DNA from: Terripilifer ovatus
GTDB taxonomy: Bacteria > Pseudomonadota > Alphaproteobacteria > Rhizobiales > Beijerinckiaceae
Direction: 5' to 3'
Length of the DNA: 64,000 nt
Assembly: GCA_029222685.1 (NCBI GenBank)
Contig: JARHVB010000021.1
Location: forward strand, 1 to 64,000
The notes beneath the pieces were generated by a model that was not told the DNA's origin, did not search any database, and saw only the letters and a program-made list of their open reading frames with translations. Below are positions 55,642-64,000 of the stretch, one piece after another (the stretch's first letter is position 1; every line of letters starts with the position of its first letter). The position numbers were made by a program, and so were the translations under genes.

Positions 55642-57117
55642 TCAGCCCATTCTTGCATCGTTCGACGTCAGCAGCGGGCGCTCCTCCATCAGCAGCAGGC
55701 CCAGAAACGCGATGACGAAACAACCTGCGGTCATCCAGAACAACGTGCGGAAGGCGGCGGTGGCGGCATCCTTGTCGGCCGCGAGTGTCGAGGCCGCGCC
55801 CCCCATGACCTCGCCGCCGACGGCATGCAGCACGACGGCGCCGAGCGCCGCCACCAACACCGCGGCGAACAGGCTTCGGGCAAAGCTCATCACCGAGATC
55901 GCCGTGCCGAGCTGATGCATGACGACGGCGTTCTGCAGGGCGACACTGGAAACCGGCGCGACCGGACCGAAGCCGATGCCGGCCAGCGCCAGCACCAGTT
56001 CGAATTCCAGCATCGAAATGGAATCGACCCTGACCGCCAGCCACGAGATGCAGGCGATGCAGAGGACCAGGGTCACCATCGGATAGAGCTTGTAATGCTC
56101 CATGCGGGCTGCGACCTGGGCGCCGATGAGCGCGCTCGCATTGACCGTCACCATCAGCACCATCAGATGCAGGCCCGATTCCGACGGCGTCTTGCCCATC
56201 ACCGTCTGCAGATACAAGGGAAGGTAGATGTTGAGCCCGATGACCGCGCTCCACCCGAAGGAATTGGCGACGATGGCGCAGCGCACGATCGGATTGCGCA
56301 GGATGCCGAGCGGGATCAGCGGTTCAGGCGCCTGCAGCAGGCGCAGGAAGAACAGCATCCACAAAATCGCCGACGCCGCGCTGAAGCTGAGGATCTCGGC
56401 CGACAACCAGGGCCAGGTCTTGCCGCCGGTGTTCATCACCAGCATGAGCGTCGAACTGGCGGCGACGATGAGCAGCGCGGCGATGACGTCGAGCCGATGA
56501 TATTTTTCGTAGCGCGGCAGCTTGCGCAGCAGCGAACTGGTCAGCGCAAACGACACGATGCCCATGGGCACCGAGACCCAGAACACCAGCGACCAGTGCA
56601 GGTGCTGCGCGAAATAGCCGCCGACCACGGGGCCGACGCCGCCGGCTGTCGTGTAGATGATCGAGAAATAGGTGTAGTATTTGGCGCGCTCCTTGGGCGG
56701 CGCGATATCGCCGAGCACGGTCATCGCCTGGGCGACGAGGCCGGCGCCGCCGATGCCCTGCAGGCCGCGCGCCAGGATCAGCATGGTCATATTGGGGGCG
56801 AGCGCCGAGGCCGCGGCGCCGACGATGAAGATGATGATGCCGACGAGCATGGTCGAGCGGCGGCCGCGGGTGTCGCTGATCTTGCCGTAAAGCGGCGTCG
56901 CCGCGGTCGAGGTCAGGAGATAGGCCGTCACCACCCAGGACAATTGCCCGGTGCTGCCGAATTCACGGCCGATGGTCGGCAGCGTCGTGGCGACCATCGA
57001 CTGGTCGAACGAGGCCATGAACACCGGCAGCAGCACGCCCGCCACGATCCACATGGTCTCGCGGTGGGTCAGCCGTCTGGCTGCAGGCGCTGGCTTGTCG
57101 AGCGTTTCCACGGACAT
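55642..57117 (-). CDS. MFS transporter, DHA2 family (14-segment, EmrB/QacA type)
   Basis: About 491 residues from ATG 57117 (MSVETLDKPAPAARRL; longer in-frame starts at 57159 and 57192 are possible but have no visible ribosome binding site). Motif A is KISDTRGRRSTMLVG and motif C-type GGVGPVVGGYFAQHLHWSLVFWVSVPMG, with the DHA2 start ASFDQSMVATTLPTIGREFG. Probably a multidrug proton antiporter. No membrane-fusion partner (EmrA) nearby. On the same strand as the MFS gene at 54353, 116 bp upstream. Confidence 0.87.
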   Translation of the reverse strand: MSVETLDKPAPAARRLTHRETMWIVAGVLLPVFMASFDQSMVATTLPTIGREFGSTGQLSWVVTAYLLTSTAATPLYGKISDTRGRRSTMLVGIIIFIVGAAASALAPNMTMLILARGLQGIGGAGLVAQAMTVLGDIAPPKERAKYYTYFSIIYTTAGGVGPVVGGYFAQHLHWSLVFWVSVPMGIVSFALTSSLLRKLPRYEKYHRLDVIAALLIVAASSTLMLVMNTGGKTWPWLSAEILSFSAASAILWMLFFLRLLQAPEPLIPLGILRNPIVRCAIVANSFGWSAVIGLNIYLPLYLQTVMGKTPSESGLHLMVLMVTVNASALIGAQVAARMEHYKLYPMVTLVLCIACISWLAVRVDSISMLEFELVLALAGIGFGPVAPVSSVALQNAVVMHQLGTAISVMSFARSLFAAVLVAALGAVVLHAVGGEVMGGAASTLAADKDAATAAFRTLFWMTAGCFVIAFLGLLLMEERPLLTSNDARMG

Positions 57118-57260
57118 CGGGTTGGGTTTCTTCAGGCCATTCTTGAGTTTAAGCTGCATTGCCGGATTGGGCAGCCGGCAGATTAGCCGCACAATTGGCT
57201 TGTCTGCTCTAGCCTTTTTCGCGCGGCAGACATGACATTCGCAACAATTCCCTGCGCAGC

Positions 57261-57389
57261 GTCATGCGCGCGCCTGTCGCGGGCACGCCGTGGTGCGCCG
57301 CGGCACTTCGGGAGAAGCAGCACTCTTCAGATTCTGGATGACAAATGCAGCGTCCCCTCGTGGGTGCCCGCGACGCGCGCGGGCATGAC
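57261..57389. repeat. Long imperfect palindrome, MITE-like (copy 2)
   Basis: A 129-bp element with end match left GTCATGCGCGCGCCTGTCGC, right (reverse complement) GTCATGCCCGCGCGCGTCGC, continuing GGGCAC. The interior keeps GTGGTGCGC and GAAGCAGCA as in copy 1 (17734-17864). It fills most of the 301-bp gap between the DHA2 transporter and infC, and I see no gene there. Confidence 0.75.
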
Positions 57390-57418
57390 GGCGAGGCGAG
57401 GCGCGGCGAAGGCGCCGC

Positions 57419-57958
57419 TTATTTCGGCGACAGGATCATGACCATCTGGCGGCCTTCCATCGAAGGCTCGACCTCGCATTTGGCGACGGCGACGTTTTCG
57501 TTGCGCACGCGCTCGAGCAGGCGGTAACCCAATTCCTGGTGAGCCATTTCACGGCCGCGGAAACGCAGGGTCACCTTGACCTTGTCGCCTTCCTCGAAAA
57601 ACCGCTTCACGGCGCGCATTTTGACTTCGTAATCGTGATCGTCGATGCCCGGGCGGAGCTTGATTTCCTTGACTTCAACCACCTTCTGCCGCTTGCGCGC
57701 CTCGGCAGCCTTCTTCTGTTCCAGAAACCGGAACTTGCCGAAATCGAGGATTTTGCAGACGGGAGGATTGGCGGTCGGAACGATTTCAACGAGATCGAGG
57801 CCGGCCTCTTCGGCAAGCTGCAGGGCTTCCGCAATCGGGGTTACGCCCCGGTTATGACCTTCGGTATCGATGAGCTGAACTTCATTGACGCGGATATCGC
57901 GATTAATCCGGGGGCCATCTTTCTGGGGGCCCACAGGTGCTTTCATTGGACGGCGAAT
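57419..57958 (-). CDS. infC: Translation initiation factor IF-3
   Basis: 179 residues with ATT as the start (57958-57956), read as [12 protein letters not shown]. The only good Shine-Dalgarno, AGGAG, lies seven nt upstream of this ATT, while ATG 57946 has none. IF-3 signatures: [45 protein letters not shown]-like [20 protein letters not shown], and [21 protein letters not shown] or other rare starts on infC are known and let IF-3 autoregulate. The gene is away from rpmI-rplT. Confidence 0.95.
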   Translation of the reverse strand: MRRPMKAPVGPQKDGPRINRDIRVNEVQLIDTEGHNRGVTPIAEALQLAEEAGLDLVEIVPTANPPVCKILDFGKFRFLEQKKAAEARKRQKVVEVKEIKLRPGIDDHDYEVKMRAVKRFFEEGDKVKVTLRFRGREMAHQELGYRLLERVRNENVAVAKCEVEPSMEGRQMVMILSPK

Positions 57959-58043
57959 GGCGAAACTCCTTTTGTGAATAAGCCGGACCCGGGCATCGTA
58001 ATGCTTCCAATCCCGTTTTCATCACGGGCCGGACCCACCGATA

Positions 58044-58072
58044 AGAATCGTTGTTGTCGGTTCGGAAGTCAA
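58044..58072 (-). promoter_or_regulatory. Predicted sigma-70 promoter of infC
   Basis: Reverse strand -35 TTGACT (58072-58067), 17-bp spacer, -10 GATTCT (58049-58044), about 80 nt upstream of the ATT start. The -10 match is weak. Confidence 0.4.
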
Positions 58073-58117
58073 CCTTGGCAATTGAACCGGGACGCCAAAT
58101 AAGACCATCCCGATAAA

Positions 58118-59338
58118 TTATTTTGGCGCAAGAATCACGCTCTCATACAGTTCCAGGGTCCGGCGACACATCTGGCCGAGAGAGAAATTCTGTTCGACAT
58201 GGGCGCGGGCGCGGGCGGCAAGCGCATCGCGCTCGGTGGCGCCAAGACTGAGCGCCTCGGCGAGGGCGTCGGCCAGGGCCTGGGCGCTGTCGGGGGCGAT
58301 GCGCCAGCCGGTACGGTCCTCGGGCTCGACATCGGGCGGCGCCAGCACGGTTTCGGGCACGGCGCCGAGGTCGGTGACGACGAGGGGGGCGCCCATCGCC
58401 TGCGCCTCGACGGCGGAGCGGCCGAACGCCTCCGGCTCGGTGGAAGCCACCGCGACAGCGGAGGCCGCCAGGAAGGCCGCCGGCATGTCGTCGCAATGGC
58501 CGACCAGTTTGACCGTATCCTGCAGGCCGGCCTTGGCGATGCGGGCCTGCAATTCCTGGACGAAGGACGTGCGGCCCTGGGGATCGCCGGCCAGAACGAA
58601 TTTGACGTCAGCGAAGCCGCGCTGCTTCATCAACGCCGCGGCATCGACCAGCACGCCCTGGCCTTTCCAGCCGGTCAGCCGCGCCGCCAGCAGGACGATG
58701 CGCTGTTCCGGCTCGACGCCCCAGTCCTGGCGCAGGCGGCGCACCCGCGCCGGGTCGACCGCGGCCGGCGAGAACAGGCGAAAGTCGGTGCCGCGTGGGA
58801 TTACCGTGATCCTGCCCTGGGCAAAGGGATGCGCCGAGCCAATGCGCCGGCGGGTGAAATCGGAATTGGCAATCACGTGATCGGCGCGCGCCATCACCGA
58901 ATTGTAGCTGATCTTGATGCGCGACGTGCCGGTGTAGGCGCCGTGATAGGTGGTGATGAAGGGCGTCCGCGCGAGCCGCGTGGCGCCGAGCGCCACCCAG
59001 GCCGGCGCGCGCGAGCGGGCATGCACGATATCGACCCGCTCGCGCAGGAACAGCCGCGCCAGACGCCGGACGTTGGCCAGCATGCGGAACGGATTCTTCG
59101 TCGCCGCCGGAAATGGAATCCAGACGCCGCCGCAGGCCTGCAATTCGCTGACGAGCCGGCCGCCCTCGCAGGCGACCAGCGCACGCGCCCCGGCCTCGTG
59201 GAGCGCGGCGGCAATGTCGATCGTCGTGCGTTCGGCGCCGCCGGCATCGAGGCGGGGAATGATCTGCAGCACGGTGCGGCCGGCAAGGGCTGGAAAATGC
59301 CCGGTCTCGATCGGGTCGGGCAGGCCATATGGCATCAT
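58118..59338 (-). CDS. Glycosyltransferase family 4 protein
   Basis: 406 residues from ATG 59338 (or 59335), with CGGA upstream; the frame to 59506 is not supported. GT-B fold: N-terminal IIPRLDAGGAERTTIDIAAAL (donor-side loop), DIVHARSRAPAW, then ADHVIANSDFTRRR, the C-terminal RIVLLAARLTGWKGQGVLVDA, and the GT4 signature EPEAFGRSAVEAQAMGAPLVVTDLG (EX7E). It transfers a sugar onto a lipid, polysaccharide or protein acceptor. No other polysaccharide genes are in the window. Divergent from the alpha/beta hydrolase at 59433. Confidence 0.92.
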   Translation of the reverse strand: MMPYGLPDPIETGHFPALAGRTVLQIIPRLDAGGAERTTIDIAAALHEAGARALVACEGGRLVSELQACGGVWIPFPAATKNPFRMLANVRRLARLFLRERVDIVHARSRAPAWVALGATRLARTPFITTYHGAYTGTSRIKISYNSVMARADHVIANSDFTRRRIGSAHPFAQGRITVIPRGTDFRLFSPAAVDPARVRRLRQDWGVEPEQRIVLLAARLTGWKGQGVLVDAAALMKQRGFADVKFVLAGDPQGRTSFVQELQARIAKAGLQDTVKLVGHCDDMPAAFLAASAVAVASTEPEAFGRSAVEAQAMGAPLVVTDLGAVPETVLAPPDVEPEDRTGWRIAPDSAQALADALAEALSLGATERDALAARARAHVEQNFSLGQMCRRTLELYESVILAPK

Positions 59339-59432
59339 GGTTCCGTTACTATACAACTCATGCTGGCGCGGCGAGCGAAACGAATCCGTACGCAATCCAT
59401 ATCCAATGCAGGCTTTGAGCGATACAAAAGCA

Positions 59433-60236
59433 ATGAATCCAGAGCAGAAAACACTGTCCAATCCACAATTTGTGACGATCGGAACGACAAACGAGGCCCA
59501 CCGCATCGCCTATCGCAAACGCAAGGCCACGGCCGCAGGCCTGTCCCGACCTGGCGTGATCTGGCTCGGCGGCTTCAAATCCGACATGAAATCGACCAAG
59601 GCGGAGCGGATCGACCAATGGGCCGAAGTCCACGGCCGCGCTTTCTTGCGCTTCGATTATTCTGGCCATGGCGAATCCGGGGGGCGTTTCGAGGACGGCA
59701 CTATCGGGGCTTGGCTGGGGGACAGCCTGAGCGTCATCCGGCAATTGAGCGACGGCCCGCAGATCCTCGTCGGCTCTTCCATGGGCGGATGGATTTCGCT
59801 GCTGGCCGCGCGGGCGCTGGCGCAGAGCGGCGAAGAAAGCCGTCTTGCCGGCCTCGTGCTGATCGCCCCCGCCGTCGATTTCACCGAAGCGCTGATGTGG
59901 AAGAACCTGCCGGCCGATGCGCGCCGTGACATCGAGGAGAAAGGCGTCTGGCTGCGCCACTCCGACTATTCACCCGAGCCCTATGCAATCACGCGCCAAC
60001 TGATCGAGGACGGCCGCAAGCATCTCCTGCTCGATCGTTCGATCCGCAGCTATTGTCCGGTGCATATCCTGCAAGGCATGCAGGACCCGGATGTGCCGTG
60101 GCTGCACGCCATGCAGCTGGTCGAACATCTCGCCGGCGATCCCGTCGCCGTCACCCTGATCAAGGACGGCGACCATCGCCTGTCGCGCGACGAGGATATC
60201 GCGCGGCTCATCGCCGCCATCGAGGCAATCGCGTGA
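59433..60236 (+). CDS. Alpha/beta hydrolase (ABHD10-like thioesterase fold)
   Basis: 267 residues from ATG 59433 (ATG 59406 is also possible; neither has a strong ribosome binding site). Nucleophile elbow VGSSMGGW, oxyanion-side GVIWLGGFKSDM, then RFDYSGHGES, acid in LQGMQDPDVP and His in KDGDHRLS. The combination WLGGFKSDM and FDYSGHGESGG is typical of a group of bacterial and mitochondrial thioesterases. Cytoplasmic. It is convergent with the Bcr/CflA transporter gene, with only 2 bp between the stop codons. Confidence 0.85.
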   Translation: MNPEQKTLSNPQFVTIGTTNEAHRIAYRKRKATAAGLSRPGVIWLGGFKSDMKSTKAERIDQWAEVHGRAFLRFDYSGHGESGGRFEDGTIGAWLGDSLSVIRQLSDGPQILVGSSMGGWISLLAARALAQSGEESRLAGLVLIAPAVDFTEALMWKNLPADARRDIEEKGVWLRHSDYSPEPYAITRQLIEDGRKHLLLDRSIRSYCPVHILQGMQDPDVPWLHAMQLVEHLAGDPVAVTLIKDGDHRLSRDEDIARLIAAIEAIA

Positions 60237-60238
60237 GA

Positions 60239-61447
60239 TCAAACCCGGCGGCGGCGCAGGCCTGCAGAGCCAAGAAACACGACGCTGGCGCCGAGGCCTA
60301 GCAGCAAGGTTGCGGCGACGAGCGGCCACGCCGTTGTGCCGATCATCGAGGCGACGACGAGGCCGAAGCAAGCTGAAAACGTCATCTGCAAAAAGCCCTG
60401 CAGCGAGGCGGCAGCACCGGCGCGCTCGGGAAACGGCGTCAGCGCCGCGGCGATCGAATGCGGCATGACGAAGCCGACGCCGCAAAAGAAGATCATTTGA
60501 GGTATCAGCAGTGCCGCAAGGCTTTCTGGAAACAGCACAAGGCCCAGTGTCTGCAAAATGCCGCCGACGAAATAGCATGCGATGCCGATCGAGATCGTCC
60601 GGTCTAGACCCAGTCTGGTAACCAGACGCGAGCCAATCCCGGCGCCCGCCACGAAGGGGATGGAACACATCGAGAAGAAGAAGCCGAACTGCAGAGGCGT
60701 CAGACCATAGACGTCCTGCAGAATGAACGGCGCGACAGCGAGGAAAGTGTAAATGCCGGTATGTCCGAGGCAGCTCAAGGTGCTGTAGACGCGCCAGCGC
60801 CGATTGACGAAGATGATACGGAAGCTGGCGAAGATACTACCCAGCGATAAAGGCGCCTCTTCAGACCCCTCTTGCCTCTGCTTCAATGTTTCCGGCAGCA
60901 GCAGCGCCGCCGTCATCATCAGAGCTGCCACGAGAACGAACATGGCGACGAAGCTCGCACGCCAGCCAAACCACAGCGCCAGCACGCCGCCGATGATTGG
61001 TGCTGCGATCGGCGCGATGCCCATGATCGTACTCATGATGGACAATTGCCTGCCGGCCCGTGCGCCCTCGTAGAGGTCGCGCACGATGGCGCGCACGACG
61101 ATGATCGGGCCGGCGCCACCGGCGCCCTGGACGGCACGGGCGATGATCAACATGTCGATCGAGGTGGAGACCATGCTCGCCAGGGTCGCCGCCAGGAAGA
61201 TGGCGAAGCCGGACAGCAGCAGAGGCTTGCGTCCGAGCCTGTCGGACAGCGGACCATAAAAAATCTGAGCGACGCCAAATCCAAACAGATAGGCCGACAG
61301 CGTCCATTGCACGCGCATCGGCGAGGCGCCGAACTCCTCGGCAAGCTGCGGCAGCGACGGCACATAGATGTCCGTCGAAATAGGCCCCATCGCCGTCATC
61401 AGCGCGAGAACGAAGGTCAAGGCGAACGTATTCGGCTTTAAATGCAC
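60239..61447 (-). CDS. MFS multidrug efflux transporter, Bcr/CflA family
   Basis: 402 residues from GTG 61447 (MHLKPNTFALTFVL); starts further upstream would overlap the rimP promoter. About 12 membrane segments. Bcr/CflA signatures: GPISTDIYVPSLPQLAEEFG, AQIFYGPLSDRLGRKPLLLSG, RAVQGAGGAGPIIVVRAIVRD, MGIAPIAAPIIGGVL. Members export bicyclomycin, chloramphenicol, sulfonamides or dipeptides with proton exchange. Divergent from rimP and convergent with the hydrolase gene. Confidence 0.88.
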   Translation of the reverse strand: MHLKPNTFALTFVLALMTAMGPISTDIYVPSLPQLAEEFGASPMRVQWTLSAYLFGFGVAQIFYGPLSDRLGRKPLLLSGFAIFLAATLASMVSTSIDMLIIARAVQGAGGAGPIIVVRAIVRDLYEGARAGRQLSIMSTIMGIAPIAAPIIGGVLALWFGWRASFVAMFVLVAALMMTAALLLPETLKQRQEGSEEAPLSLGSIFASFRIIFVNRRWRVYSTLSCLGHTGIYTFLAVAPFILQDVYGLTPLQFGFFFSMCSIPFVAGAGIGSRLVTRLGLDRTISIGIACYFVGGILQTLGLVLFPESLAALLIPQMIFFCGVGFVMPHSIAAALTPFPERAGAAASLQGFLQMTFSACFGLVVASMIGTTAWPLVAATLLLGLGASVVFLGSAGLRRRRV

Positions 61448-61519
61448 GTGCGGCGGGTTCCGGAGGGATTGGCTGGCGAAGGAGCACCGCTGCCGTAGCA
61501 CGGCGCGCCAGCAAAATTC

Positions 61520-61548
61520 TTGATTTCCTGCCGGCGCTCCTATATAAG
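61520..61548 (+). promoter_or_regulatory. Predicted sigma-70 promoter of rimP-nusA
   Basis: -35 TTGATT (61520-61525), 17-bp spacer, -10 TATAAG within TATATAAG (61543-61548). The transcript would start near 61555, giving a leader of about 94 nt that contains two hairpins. Confidence 0.5.
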
Positions 61549-61572
61549 CCACATAAATCAAGTCTCATCTGG

Positions 61573-61628
61573 ATCGTCATCCGACGATCACCATTGAGAG
61601 TGGGCCCGCCGGGACCCGCTCTTTTTTA
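61573..61628 (+). terminator. Leader hairpins of rimP-nusA, second one terminator-like
   Basis: First hairpin: GATCGTC-ATCC-GACGATC (61573-61590), perfect. Second: AGAGTGGGCCC pairs with GGGACCCGCTCT (11 pairs, one bulge, one wobble; 61598-61623), directly followed by TTTTTT (to 61628). It ends 20 bp before the rimP start, inside the leader, so it may attenuate the operon rather than end an upstream gene, since the upstream gene runs the other way. Confidence 0.65.
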
Positions 61629-61648
61629 TTGCCCGGCAGGAGCTGCTT

Positions 61649-62401
61649 TTGGCCATTCAGAACGGCGAAGATTCCCAGAGCCAGACGGCCCCGGAAACGG
61701 CGGCCGAAAACCCTGCCCTGCTGTCCGAACCCCGGCTGATCCAGGAGACCGGGGTCGCCGCCCGCGTGGCCGCCATCGCCGCGCCGGTCCTGGCCGATCT
61801 CGGCTACCGGGTCGTGCGGGTGAAAATCTCCACGGCGCAGGATGTTACCCTGCAGATCATGGCCGAGAAGCTCGACGGCACGATGAGCGTCGACGATTGC
61901 GAAAAGGCCAGCGTCGCCTTATCTCCCGTGCTCGACCTGGAAGAGCCGCTGTCGCAGGCCTACCGGCTGGAAATGTCGTCACCGGGAATCGACCGGCCGC
62001 TGGTGCGGATTTCCGATTTCGTGCGCGCCGTCGGCCACGAGGCGCGGATGGAAACCGGCAGCCTGCATTTCGGCCGCAAACGTTTCCGCGGCTGGATCGA
62101 AGGCGTCGAGGGCGAGGGCCGCAATGCCCTGATCAAGCTGCGCCGGATCGACGCCAAGGCCGACGAAGAGGCCGACGTGACGCTGCCGATCAATGATATC
62201 GAAGACGCCCGGCTGGTGCTGACCGAAGCGCTGATCCGCGAGGCGCTGCGCGCCGGCAAGGCCAGCCTGTCGGACCCTGACGACGAAGCCGGGGACGGCG
62301 AATTGCCGAAGCGCGGTCCCGGCCGGTTCGCCGCCCGCAACCAGTTGAAACCAAAGCCCATCCGACCGAATACCAAGAAGCCTGGCGGGACCCGCCACTA
62401 A
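61649..62401 (+). CDS. rimP: Ribosome maturation factor RimP
   Basis: 250 residues from TTG 61649, six nt after AGGAG. RimP features: [29 protein letters not shown] near the N-terminus, [21 protein letters not shown], and [20 protein letters not shown], the family signature. The C-terminus is extended by about 70 residues, rich in Pro, Lys and Asp, as usual in alphaproteobacteria. It assists 30S assembly and is the standard first gene of rimP-nusA-infB. Confidence 0.95.
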   Translation: MAIQNGEDSQSQTAPETAAENPALLSEPRLIQETGVAARVAAIAAPVLADLGYRVVRVKISTAQDVTLQIMAEKLDGTMSVDDCEKASVALSPVLDLEEPLSQAYRLEMSSPGIDRPLVRISDFVRAVGHEARMETGSLHFGRKRFRGWIEGVEGEGRNALIKLRRIDAKADEEADVTLPINDIEDARLVLTEALIREALRAGKASLSDPDDEAGDGELPKRGPGRFAARNQLKPKPIRPNTKKPGGTRH

Positions 62402-62436
62402 TTTGATTTCAGAGCCTTCCATCAAGGAGACTTCCC

Positions 62437-64000
62437 ATGGCCGTCAGCGCCAACCGACTTGAACTTCTGCAGATCGCCGACGCGGTCGCGCGCGAAAAAT
62501 CCATCCCGCGCGAAATCGTGCTGAGCTCGATGGAAGACGCGCTGCAGAAGGCGGCGCGCTCGCGCTACGGCCAGGAAACCGAGATTCGCGCCGAGATCAA
62601 TCCGAAGACCGGCGAAATGCGGTTCTCGCGGCTGATGCTGGTGGTCGACCAGATCGACAACGACGCCAAGGAAATCCTGCTCGCCGACGCGCGCAAGAAG
62701 AACCCCGCCGCCCAGGTCGGCGACTGGATCGCCGAGACCCTGCCGCCGTTCGATTTCGGCCGCATCCCCGCCCAGGCCGCCAAGCAGGTCATCGTGCAGA
62801 AGGTGCGCGAGGCCGAGCGCGACCGCCAGTACCAGGAATACAAGGACCGCATCGGCGACGTCATCAACGGCGTCGTCAAGCGCGCCGAATACGGCAATGT
62901 GATCGTCGATCTCGGCCGCAGCGAAGCGATCGTGCGCCGCGACGAACTGATCCCGCGCGAAATGTTCCGCCCCGGCGACCGCATCCGCGCCTATGTCTAT
63001 GACGTGCGGCGCGAACAGCGCGGCCCGCAGATCTTCCTGTCGCGCACCCATCCGCAGTTCATGGCGAAACTGTTCGCCCAGGAAGTGCCGGAAATCTACG
63101 ACGGCATCATCGAAGTTAAGTCGGTCGCCCGCGACCCCGGCTCGCGCGCCAAGATCGCCGTCACCTCGCGCGATTCGTCGATCGACCCCGTCGGCGCCTG
63201 CGTCGGCATGCGCGGCTCGCGCGTGCAGGCGGTCGTCAACGAGCTGCAGGGCGAGAAAATCGACATCATTCCGTGGTCGGCCGATGCGGCGACTTTCATC
63301 GTCAACGCCTTGCAGCCCGCCGAAGTGGTGAAAGTGGTGCTCGACGAAGATTCCTCGCGCATCGAAGTGGTTGTGCCCGACGAGCAATTGTCGCTGGCCA
63401 TCGGCCGCCGCGGCCAGAACGTCCGCCTCGCCTCGCAATTGACCGGCTGGGACATCGACATCCTGACCGAGGCGGAAGAATCCGAGCGGCGCCAGAAGGA
63501 ATTCGTCGAACGCACCAATGCCTTCATGAACGCGCTCGACGTCGACGAGGTCGTCGGCCAGCTGCTCGCTTCGGAAGGCTTCCGCTCGGTCGAGGAACTG
63601 GCTTTCGTCGAGCTCAGCGAACTCGCCACCATCGAGGGCTTCGACGAGGAGACGGCGGAGGAGATCCAGAATCGCGCCCGCGAACACCTGGCGCAGATCG
63701 AAGCGGCGCACGATGCCCGCCGCAAGGAACTGGGCGTCGCCGACGAGGTCAGGGACGTGCCCGGCGTCACCACCGCCATGATGGTCAAGCTGGGCGAAAA
63801 CGACGTCAAGACGGTCGAGGACCTTGCCGGCTGCGCCACCGACGATCTCGTCGGCTGGAGCGAGCGCAAGGACGGCGAGACGACCAAGCATGCGGGCTTC
63901 CTCGACGGCATGGACATCTCGCGCGAGGACGCGGAGGCGCTGATCATGGCTGCGCGGGTGCGCGCCGGCTGGGTCGAGGAGCAGCCGGAGCCGGAAGCCG
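62437..64000 (+). CDS. nusA: Transcription termination/antitermination factor NusA (3' end beyond window)
   Basis: At least 521 residues from ATG 62437 (AAGGAGA upstream), cut off by the window end. N-terminal RNA-polymerase-binding domain (NRLELLQIADAVAREKSI), S1 domain (GVVKRAEYGNVIVDLGRSEA), KH1 with GACVGMRGSRVQAVVNEL, and KH2 with QLSLAIGRRGQNVRLASQL. Acidic C-terminal repeats follow (VDEVVGQLLASEGFRSVEELA and similar). NusA controls pausing, termination and antitermination, and can autoregulate its operon, which fits the hairpin in the leader. 35 bp after rimP. Confidence 0.97.
   Translation, partial: MAVSANRLELLQIADAVAREKSIPREIVLSSMEDALQKAARSRYGQETEIRAEINPKTGEMRFSRLMLVVDQIDNDAKEILLADARKKNPAAQVGDWIAETLPPFDFGRIPAQAAKQVIVQKVREAERDRQYQEYKDRIGDVINGVVKRAEYGNVIVDLGRSEAIVRRDELIPREMFRPGDRIRAYVYDVRREQRGPQIFLSRTHPQFMAKLFAQEVPEIYDGIIEVKSVARDPGSRAKIAVTSRDSSIDPVGACVGMRGSRVQAVVNELQGEKIDIIPWSADAATFIVNALQPAEVVKVVLDEDSSRIEVVVPDEQLSLAIGRRGQNVRLASQLTGWDIDILTEAEESERRQKEFVERTNAFMNALDVDEVVGQLLASEGFRSVEELAFVELSELATIEGFDEETAEEIQNRAREHLAQIEAAHDARRKELGVADEVRDVPGVTTAMMVKLGENDVKTVEDLAGCATDDLVGWSERKDGETTKHAGFLDGMDISREDAEALIMAARVRAGWVEEQPEPEA

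Noticed and set aside
62422..63891. Long - strand open frame (489 codons)
   Set aside because: Antisense to nusA, which reads cleanly on the + strand through to the window end.

Overview
The window is GC-rich (about 60-65 percent by eye) and encodes a typical alphaproteobacterial core set, most like Hyphomicrobiales (Bradyrhizobiaceae / Xanthobacteraceae / Pseudolabrys-like). Supporting signs are a TIGR02300 zinc-ribbon/acidic-tail protein beside a CP4-like AroA, a RibB with a degenerate RibA half, infC apart from rpmI-rplT-pheST, several orphan Bug-type binding proteins, and families of rhizobial-type interspersed palindromes. The taxon is inferred from gene content, not from a search.

Layout. 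0-2.4 kb: tRNA-Ala(GGC), TIGR02300 protein and aroA, then a palindrome-rich gap. 2.9-10.5 kb: a cyclase-fold hydrolase and a branched-chain-type ABC transporter (including a LivM-LivG fusion), divergent from a TetR regulator and an amidohydrolase, with a perfect 16-bp palindrome between. 10.6-20.3 kb: two orphan Bug proteins, a decayed Bug-like remnant, ribB, and a catabolic-looking group (two alpha/beta hydrolases, an LLM flavin oxidoreductase, a phthalate-dioxygenase-type reductase and a Rieske oxygenase). 20.5-32.8 kb: mostly core genes (class I fumarase, pheST, rplT, rpmI, fbp) plus a CHASE-GGDEF-EAL protein. 32.9-35.3 kb: xth coupled to a DUF763 gene, and a DUF2188 protein. 35.6-41.8 kb: a second acid/CoA catabolic group (Bug protein, ACMSD-like amidohydrolase, HMG-CoA-lyase-like enzyme, CaiB CoA-transferase, VOC protein, FAD oxidase). 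41.9-45.5 kb: a KaiC-like ATPase translationally coupled to a hybrid histidine kinase. 46.2-51.6 kb: a frameshifted BisC/TorA-type molybdoenzyme, a DUF2946-like protein and a TonB-dependent receptor. 51.7-57.1 kb: a CrtI-like flavoprotein with a divergent TetR regulator, and two MFS transporters. 57.4-64 kb: infC with a probable ATT start, a GT4 glycosyltransferase, an alpha/beta hydrolase, a Bcr/CflA efflux pump, and rimP-nusA (nusA cut by the window end).

How the genes work together. Core translation/transcription genes carry visible leader regulation: a promoter-proximal attenuator-like hairpin before rpmI, a terminator-like hairpin in the rimP-nusA leader, and a non-AUG start on infC. The accessory genes suggest a soil or water heterotroph that takes up organic acids and aromatics: Bug and ABC binding proteins for capture, Rieske/LLM/FAD oxygenases for attack, hydrolases and an acyl-CoA transferase/lyase pair for breakdown.

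The intergenic space is invaded by at least three families of palindromic repeats, one of which forms the 3' end of a reading frame. I see no CRISPR array, rRNA, intact insertion sequence, integrase or phage gene. The most unusual items are the KaiC-hybrid kinase operon, the DUF763-xth coupling, the leader structures and the composite repeats; I cannot claim a wholly new system from sequence alone.
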